Positions 1-5,653 of a stretch of 7,613 bases of DNA are shown here, piece by piece (the first letter of the stretch is position 1; each line of letters starts with the position of its first letter). The notes under the pieces were generated by a model. The model was not told where the DNA came from. It saw nothing but the letters and a program-made list of their open reading frames with translations, and did not search any database. Position numbers and translations under genes: made by a program. Source of the DNA: Deltaproteobacteria bacterium (GTDB lineage: Bacteria > Desulfobacterota > Desulfarculia > Adiutricales > Adiutricaceae); contig JAIRNQ010000361.1 of NCBI GenBank assembly GCA_031257955.1, positions 1-7,613 on the forward strand, in the 5' to 3' direction.

Positions 1-217
1 CGATTTTGGGCCCCTCGCGGGTCGGCCAAAGGGTGGTACCGGGGGGTAGCCCAGGGCGTTCCCGTCTGGAGTGCCCCACAATCGGTCCAGAATCGCCGTA
101 GAGGGGCCCGAACCGGCTCAAGGCCATTTATCCTACCCCCTTGGCCACAAAAACGCCGCCTGGACGGTTTTGGGCCGCCCACGGCCCGCCTGGGCCAAAG
201 GGGCACCGGGGGGAAGC
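1..217. repeat. Imperfect direct repeat, ~50 bp, two copies (1-50 and 165-217)
   Basis: Copy 1 and copy 2 both open with CG(A/G)TTTTGGGCC (1-12 and 165-176, 11 of 12 identical). After a diverged spacer both continue with GGCCAAAGGG, an ACC followed by a run of six G, and AGC (24-50 and 193-217). The matching blocks are in the same order with similar spacing. Copy 1 touches the window edge and may extend leftwards. GC-rich sequence raises the chance of accidental similarity, so this is a moderate call. Confidence 0.45.
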
Positions 218-250
218 TCGCTGGAGGAACCATGGGAGCGGAAGAGGACG

Positions 251-370
251 GGAAAGGGACACCCCAGGTAGTACCCCAAAGGGAAGCCCAAGGGACACCC
301 CAAAGGGAACCCCAAGGGGAAGCCCAAGGGGCATCCCAAAGGGAACCCCGGGAGGCCCCCCAAAGAGAAT
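251..370. repeat. 12-bp tandem repeat, about ten units
   Basis: From 275 to 370 there are eight consecutive units of exactly 12 bases, consensus CCCAAAGGGAAC, most with only one or two differences. The unit at 347-358 is the most diverged. Two weaker units (251-262 and 263-274) precede them. Each unit contains CCC-AA(A)-GGG, a tiny inverted repeat. Because 12 is a multiple of 3, any change in copy number keeps the downstream reading frame, which is the xerD frame. Read in that frame it gives a four-residue repeat of the type PQRE / AQGx. Confidence 0.85.
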
Positions 371-374
371 CGTT

Positions 375-380
375 GAGGGG
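375..380 (+). promoter_or_regulatory. Ribosome-binding site for the preferred xerD start
   Basis: GAGGGG lies four bases before ATG 385 (or GAGG with six bases of spacing). The competing upstream ATG at 232 has a stronger GGAGG (224-228) but only three bases of spacing. It would add a 51-residue repeat tail that the Xer family does not have. Confidence 0.5.
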
Positions 381-384
381 CCAG

Positions 385-1278
385 ATGGGGAACTATCTGG
401 GCGATTATTTGTCCCACTTGCGGGTGGGACGGGGTTATGGGCCCAATACCGTCGGCGGTTACCGGAACGACCTGAAGGGTTTTTTGGCCTACCTTGAGGG
501 CCGGGGCCTCGGGGATCCGGAAAGCGTCACGGCCGGGGAGGTCGAGGGTTTTTTGACCGGGCTGGCCGAGGAAGGGCTAAAGCCGGTCTCCAGGGCCAGG
601 AAGCTTTCGGCGGTCAAGGGTTTTTTTGCCTATTTGCGGGACGAGGGGCTGGTTTCCAAAAACCCGGCCTACCAGATCAAGGGCCCCAAGCTGGACAAGC
701 CCCTCCCCAAGCCCTTGGGCCGGGAGCAGATGGAGACCTTGATAGGGGCCCCCAATTTGGCCACCAGCGAGGGGCTTTTGAACCGGGCCATGATCGAAGT
801 CGTCTACGCCGGAGGCCTTCGGGTGACCGAGATGTGCCAGTTGACTTTGGGCCAGCTGCGCTTGGCCGACGGGTTTTTGCGGGTCACCGGCAAAGGGGCC
901 AAGGAACGGCTGGTCCCCCTGGGGGAGACGGCGGCCATGTGGCTGGGTCGCTACCTGAAAGAGGTCCGGCCCCTCTTCGCCGGGGCCAAGTCCGAGCGCC
1001 GGGAGGTCTTTCTTAACCCCAAGGGGGCGCCCATCACCCGGAACCATTTTTACCGCCTGATTAGCCGCCTGGCCCGTGAAGCCGGTCTCCCCGAGGCCTC
1101 GCCGCACACCCTGCGGCACTCCTTTGCCACCCACCTCCTGGAGGGAGGGGCCGACCTGCGGGCCGTTCAGACCATGCTGGGACACGCCAGCCTGGCCACG
1201 ACCGAGCGCTACCTGAAAGTCGAAGACGGCCGCCTCCAGCAAGTCCACCGCCGCTACCACCCCCGCTCGGAAAAGTGA
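385..1278 (+). CDS. xerD: Tyrosine recombinase XerD (site-specific chromosome dimer resolution)
   Basis: A 297-residue cytoplasmic integrase-family recombinase, the usual XerC/XerD length (E. coli XerD is 298). Known role: with a partner XerC it resolves chromosome dimers at the dif site during division. The N-terminal SAM-like DNA-binding domain covers about residues 1-90 (YLSHLRVGRGYGPNTV) and the catalytic domain about 105-290. All catalytic residues are present: Arg146 (GGLRVTE), Lys170 (TGKGAKER), His241 and Arg244 (HTLRH), His267 (LGHA) and nucleophile Tyr276 (TERYLKV). They sit two or three positions from their E. coli XerD equivalents. The end (QVHRRYHPR) resembles XerD more than XerC. 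ATG 385 is chosen because it aligns with family N termini. An in-frame ATG at 232 with a strong ribosome-binding site would give 348 residues by translating the 12-bp repeat, whose codon use (CAA, AGG, GAA) is unlike the rest of the gene. No dif site was recognised in the window. Confidence 0.93.
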   Translation: MGNYLGDYLSHLRVGRGYGPNTVGGYRNDLKGFLAYLEGRGLGDPESVTAGEVEGFLTGLAEEGLKPVSRARKLSAVKGFFAYLRDEGLVSKNPAYQIKGPKLDKPLPKPLGREQMETLIGAPNLATSEGLLNRAMIEVVYAGGLRVTEMCQLTLGQLRLADGFLRVTGKGAKERLVPLGETAAMWLGRYLKEVRPLFAGAKSERREVFLNPKGAPITRNHFYRLISRLAREAGLPEASPHTLRHSFATHLLEGGADLRAVQTMLGHASLATTERYLKVEDGRLQQVHRRYHPRSEK

Positions 1279-1314
1279 GCGGGTCCCCCGTCCCCGCTCG
1301 GAAAAGTGAGCGGG
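1261..1314. repeat. Tandemly duplicated hairpin spanning the xerD stop codon
   Basis: A 23-base element occurs identically at 1261-1283 and 1292-1314, a 31-base period with a similar C-rich spacer. Each copy contains a perfect 7-bp inverted repeat, CCCGCTC and GAGCGGG, around an 8-base loop GGAAAAGT (stems 1262-1268/1277-1283 and 1293-1299/1308-1314). The first copy holds the xerD stop TGA (1276-1278). The second recreates GTGAGC at 1306 in the frame of the next gene. No T-run follows, so this is not a standard intrinsic terminator. It could still pause polymerase or protect the xerD mRNA 3' end (inference). Confidence 0.85.
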
Positions 1315-1344
1315 CCCCCCATTCGCCCAGAGGCCGGGCGACCG

Positions 1345-1349
1345 AAGGA
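1345..1349 (+). promoter_or_regulatory. Ribosome-binding site fixing the start of the DHH/CBS/nucleotidyltransferase gene
   Basis: AAGGA lies seven bases before GTG 1357, close to ideal. The upstream in-frame GTG at 1306 sits inside the duplicated hairpin and has only a weak purine stretch before it. The downstream GTG at 1459 has no clear site. This favours 1357. Confidence 0.6.
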
Positions 1350-1356
1350 ATCTAGA

Positions 1357-4197
1357 GTGAGCCAAAGCAAACAATCCGACCAATTCGGTCAGGCTAACCC
1401 TCCGGACGGGGCGGCCTTGCCGGACCGGGACTCTCCACCTGACCGCCCGGGCGGGCAAGTGGAGAGGCGGAAGATTATTAGGGCCAAGACGCTCATTACC
1501 ACCCACGTCAACCCGGACTTCGACGCCGTGGCCTCGATGGTGGCGGCCACCAAACTCTACCCCGGGGCGGTCATGCTCTTCCCCGGCGGCCAGGGCCGAA
1601 ACCTTCGGAGTTTTTTCATCCAATCGTTAATTTACCTCTTTGACGTGGCCCGGCCGAGGGAACTGGACTACGGATCCGTCGAGCGCCTGGTGGTGGTCGA
1701 TACCCGCCAGCGGGACCGGCTGGGGGCGGCCGCGCCCTGTTTGGAAAACCCCGGACTCGACATCCACCTCTACGACCACCACCCCGACGGGCCCAACGAT
1801 TTGTCCGGATCCTTCGAGCTGGTCGACGGCGTCGGGGCCAACGCCACCCTCATGACCGAGCTATTGGCCGAGAAAAAAATCAGCCTCAGTCCCCAGGAAG
1901 CCACCATGCTGGCCCTGGGCCTTTACGAGGACACGGGGGGACTGACCTTCGGTTCGACCACCCCCCGGGATCTCCTGGCCGGGGCCACGCTCCTCTCCTG
2001 GGGGGCGGATCTTTCGGTGGTGGCCGACTTTACCTCCCGGGAGCTGACCCCGGAACAGCTCTCTCTCCTAAACGAACTGATACTCTCGGCCGAGTCCCGG
2101 GAGGCCCGGGGCCGCAACCTGGTCATCGCCATGGCCAGGCGGGAAGAGCACGTCGAAGAGATAGCCGTTCTGGCCCACAAGATGATGGACATCCTTGGGG
2201 CGGATCTATTGTTTCTGCTGGTGGAAATGGAAAACATGGTCCAGTTGGTGGCCCGGTCCCGGCTGCGGGAAGTGGACGTGGGCGAGATCGCCCTGGCCCT
2301 GGGCGGGGGCGGGCACGCCTCGGCGGCGGCCGCCGCCATCCGGGGTAAGGGCTTGGCCGAGGTGAAGGAGGAGCTGGAAGAGTGCTTGGCCGAGGTCCTG
2401 GGACGCATGTACAGCGCCGCCAACGTCATGGTCCGTCCGCCCATCTGCATAGGCGAGGAGAGAAAAGTCAGCGAGGCCATGGACATGATGGTCCGCTACA
2501 GCTTAAACGTCTTGCTGGCCACGGACTCGGCCGGGAAGGTCAGCGGCATAATTACCGACCACATCGCCGGCAAAGCCATCTACCACGGCCTGGTCGGCTA
2601 CCGGGTAAAAGAGGTCATGGTCACCGAGTTCCAGACGGCCGCCCCGGAGACCACCTTTGGCGAGATTAACCGGGTCATCGTCGGCCAGGGCCAGAGGATC
2701 CTCCCGGTCATCGACCCTTCCGGAAAAGCCTTGGGGGTCATTACCCGGACGGATCTGTTAAGGCTCATGTCCCGGGAAGTGGCCGGCGGGACCGAGGAAG
2801 CCCGCCGCCACGGCGGGGGTCTGCCCTACGAACGCAACCTTCTGGGGATCATGGAGGACCGGCTCCCGGCCAAGATCATGGCCCTGGTCAGGGGCCTAAG
2901 CGATCTGGCCAAAGATTTGGGGCTTTCGGCCTATTTGGTCGGGGGCACGGTCCGGGACATGATCATGCTAAAGCCGGTGGGGGATTTGGACGTCTCGGTC
3001 GCCGGGGACATGTCCAGACTCCTGGAGGTCATACCCACAAAAATGGCCGTCAAAAAAATTAAACGCCATCCCCGGTTCCAAACGGCCACGGTGATTTTTG
3101 AGGACGGCTGGCGACTGGATCTCTCCAGCGCCCGGGTGGAGTACTACGAGCGGCCCGGGGCCCTGCCGGTGGTCAGCCAAGCCTCGATACAGCTGGACTT
3201 GCAGAGGCGCGACTTTACCATCAACGCCCTGGCCATAGGCTTAAACGACGACGACTTTGGCCGCCTCTTCGATTTTTATCGGGGCTTTCAGGACATAAAA
3301 GAGGGCTTGGTCCGGGTACTCCATAGCCTTTCCATCATCGAGGACCCCACCCGGGCCTTCCGGGCGGTGAGGTTCGCCACCCGCCTGGGTTTCAAGATTA
3401 GCAAAATGACCCAGGGCCTCATCGAAAACGCCGTGAGGGGCGGCTTCGTCCAAAACACCCACCCCAGGAGGCTCCTGACCGAGCTTAGGTATATATTCGA
3501 AGAAAACGAGACCTTCAAGGCGGTGGAGATGGCCGACAACCTGGGCCTTCTGGCCTCCATCCACCCGGAGATGAAGCTGACCCCCACCACCAAGGCCTTG
3601 ATCCGCCAAGTCGACCGGGTCAGGGACTGGTTCCGGCTGACCTTTGGCCAAGACGGGACGCCCTTTTGGCTGGTCTACTTGCTGGCCGTCTCCGAGGCCC
3701 TTTCCCAGGAGGATCTGGAACGCCTTAGCCACAACCTGGACGCCAACCGCAAGGAGGCCAAAACCCTTATCGCCGAGCGTCCGAGGGTCCTGAGGGTCCT
3801 CTCCCGCAACCGCCGCCGGGGCCCCATCCCCGAGCTTAAGCCCAGCGAGATCGACGCCCTCCTCTCACCCCTTTCCTGGCCGGCCATCCTCTTCCTCATG
3901 GCCAAGGCCAGCGGCGAGGTCCTCGACCGGGCCGGGGCGGCCTACCTGGCCGTTTACCGCCGGGTCTCCCCCATGTGCGACGGGAGCGACCTTCTGGCCC
4001 TGGGCCTCCGGCCCGGCCCCTCCCTGCAAAAGGCCCTCTCGGCCCTGCGCTTGGCCCGCCTGGACGGCGAAGTGACCAGCCTCGAGGACGAGAAAGCCTT
4101 CGCCCGCCTAAACTTCCTGCCCCCTCGGGCCCCCTCGGGCCCGGATGATCCCGCCGCCGAGTCGGATCCCGAAGCCAACGCCGGGGCCGGCGTCTGA
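1357..4197 (+). CDS. DHH phosphoesterase / CBS / class II tRNA (poly(A)) nucleotidyltransferase fusion
   Basis: A 946-residue multidomain RNA 3'-end enzyme. DHH domain, about residues 45-325: His50, Asp54 and Asp56 (THVNPDFD), Asp115 (VVVDT), Asp140-His141-His142, Asp192 (EDTGG), and the DHHA1 glycine loop GGGGH at 316-320. This is a complete metal-dependent phosphoesterase set. Two CBS domains follow (about 358-415 and 418-480), known in other proteins as adenine-nucleotide sensors. The nucleotidyltransferase head and neck come next: LVGG.VRD (529-534), catalytic Asp543 and Asp545 (DLD), RRDFTINA (617-624) and the nucleobase-reading EDPTR (Glu662, Asp663, Arg666) with RAVRF. A helical C-terminal part ends in a Pro/Ala/Asp-rich tail. 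The architecture is known in Deltaproteobacteria and Aquifex, where separate CC-adding, A-adding or poly(A) enzymes occur. Which nucleotide this one adds cannot be read from sequence. GTG 1357 is preferred over GTG 1306 (963 residues). xerD ends 78 bases upstream and could be co-transcribed. Confidence 0.93.
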   Translation: MSQSKQSDQFGQANPPDGAALPDRDSPPDRPGGQVERRKIIRAKTLITTHVNPDFDAVASMVAATKLYPGAVMLFPGGQGRNLRSFFIQSLIYLFDVARPRELDYGSVERLVVVDTRQRDRLGAAAPCLENPGLDIHLYDHHPDGPNDLSGSFELVDGVGANATLMTELLAEKKISLSPQEATMLALGLYEDTGGLTFGSTTPRDLLAGATLLSWGADLSVVADFTSRELTPEQLSLLNELILSAESREARGRNLVIAMARREEHVEEIAVLAHKMMDILGADLLFLLVEMENMVQLVARSRLREVDVGEIALALGGGGHASAAAAAIRGKGLAEVKEELEECLAEVLGRMYSAANVMVRPPICIGEERKVSEAMDMMVRYSLNVLLATDSAGKVSGIITDHIAGKAIYHGLVGYRVKEVMVTEFQTAAPETTFGEINRVIVGQGQRILPVIDPSGKALGVITRTDLLRLMSREVAGGTEEARRHGGGLPYERNLLGIMEDRLPAKIMALVRGLSDLAKDLGLSAYLVGGTVRDMIMLKPVGDLDVSVAGDMSRLLEVIPTKMAVKKIKRHPRFQTATVIFEDGWRLDLSSARVEYYERPGALPVVSQASIQLDLQRRDFTINALAIGLNDDDFGRLFDFYRGFQDIKEGLVRVLHSLSIIEDPTRAFRAVRFATRLGFKISKMTQGLIENAVRGGFVQNTHPRRLLTELRYIFEENETFKAVEMADNLGLLASIHPEMKLTPTTKALIRQVDRVRDWFRLTFGQDGTPFWLVYLLAVSEALSQEDLERLSHNLDANRKEAKTLIAERPRVLRVLSRNRRRGPIPELKPSEIDALLSPLSWPAILFLMAKASGEVLDRAGAAYLAVYRRVSPMCDGSDLLALGLRPGPSLQKALSALRLARLDGEVTSLEDEKAFARLNFLPPRAPSGPDDPAAESDPEANAGAGV
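4121..4140. repeat. Exact 10-bp tandem duplication near the end of the fusion gene
   Basis: CCCCTCGGGC occurs twice in direct succession (4121-4130, 4131-4140) inside the Pro/Ala-rich tail of the preceding gene, about 18 codons before its stop. Since 10 is not a multiple of 3, losing or gaining a copy would shift the frame of the last residues. Confidence 0.8.
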
Positions 4198-4244
4198 CCC
4201 CCGGGGCCAGGGACCCCGGCCCTAACCCGAGGGCCTGAGCTCGG
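4198..4244 (+). other. Two GC-rich hairpins after the nucleotidyltransferase gene
   Basis: CCGGGG (4201-4206) pairs with CCCCGG (4214-4219) around seven bases, and CCGAG (4227-4231) pairs with CTCGG (4240-4244) around eight bases. An A-run, not a T-run, follows, so neither is an intrinsic terminator on the + strand. They may mark the transcript end with help from Rho, or be incidental. Confidence 0.3.
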
Positions 4245-4245
4245 T

Positions 4246-4298
4246 AAAAAAACAAAATCTGAATATTATTTGACTGAATCGGGGAAAGGGACTATATT
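4246..4298 (+). promoter_or_regulatory. Sigma-70-type promoter with A-rich upstream element for serC-serA
   Basis: TTGACT (4270-4275) and TATATT (4293-4298) are separated by exactly 17 bases, each one mismatch from the consensus hexamers. An A-tract (4246-4258) lies just upstream, at about -59 to -47 relative to an expected start near 4305, where an UP element would bind the RNA polymerase alpha subunit. This AT-rich patch stands out sharply from the GC-rich surroundings. It is the clearest promoter in the window and faces serC. Confidence 0.75.
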
Positions 4299-4299
4299 A

Positions 4300-4339
4300 G
4301 GAGACTTTGGGAGCCCGTTTAGTCGGGGGCCCAGTCTCC
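4300..4339. promoter_or_regulatory. Inverted repeat at the transcription start, possible operator
   Basis: GGAGACT (4300-4306) and AGTCTCC (4333-4339) are perfect 7-bp inverted copies whose centres are about 33 bp apart, close to three helical turns. The left half lies directly after the -10 box, so much of it is probably not transcribed. A DNA-level operator is thus more likely than an RNA stem. The binding protein is unknown. Confidence 0.35.
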
Positions 4340-4507
4340 GGGCTCCAAAACGGCGCCTTTGTCAAAACGGCGTCATTTTTAGGGCCCCGTTATGCCCTAA
4401 CCGCCGGGACGGAGTCCCGGCCGGTCCGTCAATGTTTTTCTTTTCGCGGATTTTGTCCGGCCGGCCAAGCCATTTGGGGTTTGGGTCGGTGTCGATGGTC
4501 GTGTAAG
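4305..4507 (+). ncRNA. Structured 5' leader of serC, candidate cis-regulatory RNA
   Basis: About 200 untranslated bases separate the predicted start from serC. They contain several possible stems: GGAGCCCG/CGGGCTCC (4310-4317 with 4339-4346), GGCGCC/GGCGTC with one G-U pair (4352-4357 with 4369-4374) followed by A and five T, TTAGGGC/GCCCTAA (4379-4385 with 4394-4400), and an 11-bp stem with a GGA loop and one bulged C (4400-4410 with 4414-4425). A competing stem GACGGA/TCCGTC (4408-4413 with 4425-4430) ends four bases before a T-rich run (4435-4444). CAAAACGGCG is directly repeated at 4346 and 4363. The pattern resembles a terminator/antiterminator leader. I do not recognise a known riboswitch class, and no convincing leader peptide with serine-rich codons is visible. 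Confidence 0.4.
4347..4380 (+). terminator. Possible intrinsic terminator or attenuator inside the serC leader
   Basis: AAAA (4347-4350), a 6-bp stem with an 11-base loop (4352-4357/4369-4374, one G-U pair) and TTTTT (4376-4380) form an A-stem-U arrangement. The stem is short and the loop large, so it would be weak. It is upstream of serC, so it would act as an attenuator rather than as the end of an operon. Confidence 0.25.
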
Positions 4508-5590
4508 ATGAGGTGCCTTAATTTTAACGGCGGCCCGGCCGCGATGCCCCTTAGCGTCCTGGAAAGGGTGGCCGCCGAAACGCTCGACTGGGGTGGAACC
4601 GGAATGTCCGTCATGGAGATCAGCCATCGCTCCAAAGAGGTGGCGGCCATGTGCTCCGAGACCCAAGAATTGATAAAGTCCCTTCTGGGACTGGGCGAGG
4701 AGTGGGAGGTTCTCTTCTGTCAAGGCGGGGCCAGTCTCCAGTTCGCCATGTTGCCCTTAAACTTTGCCGGCCCCGGGGGCGTTTGCGACTACGTCGATAC
4801 CGGCGTCTGGTCGACCAAGGCCTTCCAGGAAGCCCAGATCTGCGGGGCCGCCCCGCACATGGCCGCCTCCAGCGAAAGCGACGACTTCACCCACATACCG
4901 GACAAGTTCGATTTTTCCCCGAAGCCCAAATACGTCTACCTGTGTACCAACAATACCGTCCGCGGCACCCGCTGGGCCACCTTCCCCCAAGACGCCCCCG
5001 GGCCCCTGGTGGGCGATTTCTCCTCGGAGTTTATGGCCCGCAAGCACGATCTTTCCAAGTTCGGCCTGGCCTTCGCCGGGGCCCAAAAGAACGTGGGACC
5101 GGCCGGGCTGACCATCGTCCTCATTCGCAAGGCCTTCGCCGAGACGGCCCGTAAGGGCCTGCCGAGGATGCTGGACTACCGGGTCTACCTGGAACACGGG
5201 AGCATGTACAACACGCCCCCGGTTCAGGCCATCTACGTCTCCAATTTGATCTTCAAGTGGCTGCGGGACGAAATCGGGGGCCTGGCCAAAATGGAAGAGC
5301 TTAACGAGGCCAAAGCCAAGCTCCTCTACGGCTACATCGACCAGACCGGCGGTTTCTACCGGGGAACGGCCCAGGTGGGCAGCCGCTCGCCCATGAACGT
5401 CACCTTCAGGCTGGCCAAGGGGGAGCTGGAGAAGCCCTTCCTGGAAGAGGCCAAGAAAGAAGGCTTGTCCGGCCTGGGCGGCCACCGCAGCGTGGGCGGG
5501 GTCAGGGCCTCCCTTTACAACGCCCTGGACATCCAAGCCGTCGAAACGTTAATCTCCTACATGTCCGCCTTCATGGCCAAAAACGGCTGA
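4508..5590 (+). CDS. serC: Phosphoserine aminotransferase
   Basis: A 360-residue, PLP-dependent, class V aminotransferase-fold enzyme of the cytoplasm, at the usual family length. It converts 3-phosphohydroxypyruvate and glutamate to O-phosphoserine and 2-oxoglutarate, step two of serine synthesis; many homologues also serve vitamin B6 synthesis. Visible family marks: N-terminal NFNGGPAAMP (usually NF.AGPA.LP), GTGMSVMEISHRSKE with His40 and Arg41 for phosphate binding, the PLP-phosphate loop GGAS (73-76), NNTVRGT, the Schiff-base lysine Lys194 in GAQKNVGPAG, and C-terminal HRSVGGVRAS.YNA with Arg327 and Arg333. ATG 4508 is the start that matches the family. No in-frame alternative start lies close upstream, and there is no good ribosome-binding sequence, only TAAG directly before the ATG. 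It is the first gene after the promoter at 4270-4298 and lies 63 bases from serA, which supports an operon. Its stop codon forms the loop of a 13-bp inverted repeat. Confidence 0.95.
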   Translation: MRCLNFNGGPAAMPLSVLERVAAETLDWGGTGMSVMEISHRSKEVAAMCSETQELIKSLLGLGEEWEVLFCQGGASLQFAMLPLNFAGPGGVCDYVDTGVWSTKAFQEAQICGAAPHMAASSESDDFTHIPDKFDFSPKPKYVYLCTNNTVRGTRWATFPQDAPGPLVGDFSSEFMARKHDLSKFGLAFAGAQKNVGPAGLTIVLIRKAFAETARKGLPRMLDYRVYLEHGSMYNTPPVQAIYVSNLIFKWLRDEIGGLAKMEELNEAKAKLLYGYIDQTGGFYRGTAQVGSRSPMNVTFRLAKGELEKPFLEEAKKEGLSGLGGHRSVGGVRASLYNALDIQAVETLISYMSAFMAKNG

Positions 5591-5603
5591 GCCGTTTTTG
5601 GCC
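5575..5603 (+). terminator. 13-bp perfect inverted repeat with the serC stop codon as its loop
   Basis: GGCC-AAAAA-CGGC (5575-5587) and GCCG-TTTTT-GGCC (5591-5603) are exact reverse complements; the three bases between them are the stop TGA. The A-tract, GC core and T-tract resemble a bidirectional intrinsic terminator. The GC core is only four pairs and GGCC follows the T-run, so it is more likely partial attenuation, pausing or mRNA stabilisation between serC and serA than full termination. Confidence 0.5.
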
Positions 5604-5639
5604 GTTCCCCCGGGCCAATCGGGTCCCGGGTGAGGGTTT

Positions 5640-5644
5640 GGAGG
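5640..5644 (+). promoter_or_regulatory. Ribosome-binding site fixing the serA start
   Basis: GGAGG lies nine bases before GTG 5654, whose product begins VARKILISDKL as expected for the family. The upstream GTG at 5630 lies before this site and within a CCCGGG hairpin (5609-5614/5625-5630), so it is disfavoured. Confidence 0.65.
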
Positions 5645-5653
5645 CCAGGCGCC

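Larger units (their letters stand above)
1..384. other. Non-coding, repeat-rich region upstream of xerD
   Basis: No protein-like open frame is convincing here. The xerD frame is free of stops from base 1, but its translation is Arg/Pro/Gly-rich with no recognisable domain and few start codons, which is expected by chance at this GC content. The stretch holds an imperfect ~50-bp direct repeat (1-50 and 165-217), a perfect 6-bp hairpin with a CCCA loop (172-187, no T-run after it) and a 12-bp tandem repeat (251-370). I find no convincing -35/-10 pair, so the xerD promoter is either further upstream or not recognisable by eye. Confidence 0.55.

Noticed and set aside
172..187. Intrinsic terminator upstream of xerD
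   Set aside because: A perfect 6-bp stem is present but no T-run follows on either strand.
251..370. CRISPR array
   Set aside because: The units are contiguous 12-base repeats with no spacers and no cas genes nearby.
133..417. Minus-strand frame with a hydrophobic Phe-Pro-Leu-Gly repeat
   Set aside because: It is the reverse reading of the 12-bp repeat, with no domain and no ribosome-binding evidence.
577..1623. Long minus-strand open frame opposite xerD and the next gene
   Set aside because: GC-rich sequence keeps antisense frames open. The translation is low in recognisable motifs and the + strand genes have full catalytic motifs.
4300..4346. H-type pseudoknot formed by 4300-4306/4333-4339 and 4310-4317/4339-4346
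   Set aside because: The topology fits on paper, but the first arm begins at or before the expected transcription start and the two 3' arms share base 4339. An operator plus a separate hairpin is simpler.
4307..4507. Upstream extension of serC from TTG 4307, or a separate small gene from TTG 4270
   Set aside because: The added residues match nothing in the SerC family, codon use is unlike the neighbours, and the TTG codons lie in the promoter or at the transcription start.
4757..5536. Long minus-strand open frame opposite serC
   Set aside because: It is antisense to a well-supported gene and its composition mirrors the serC codons.
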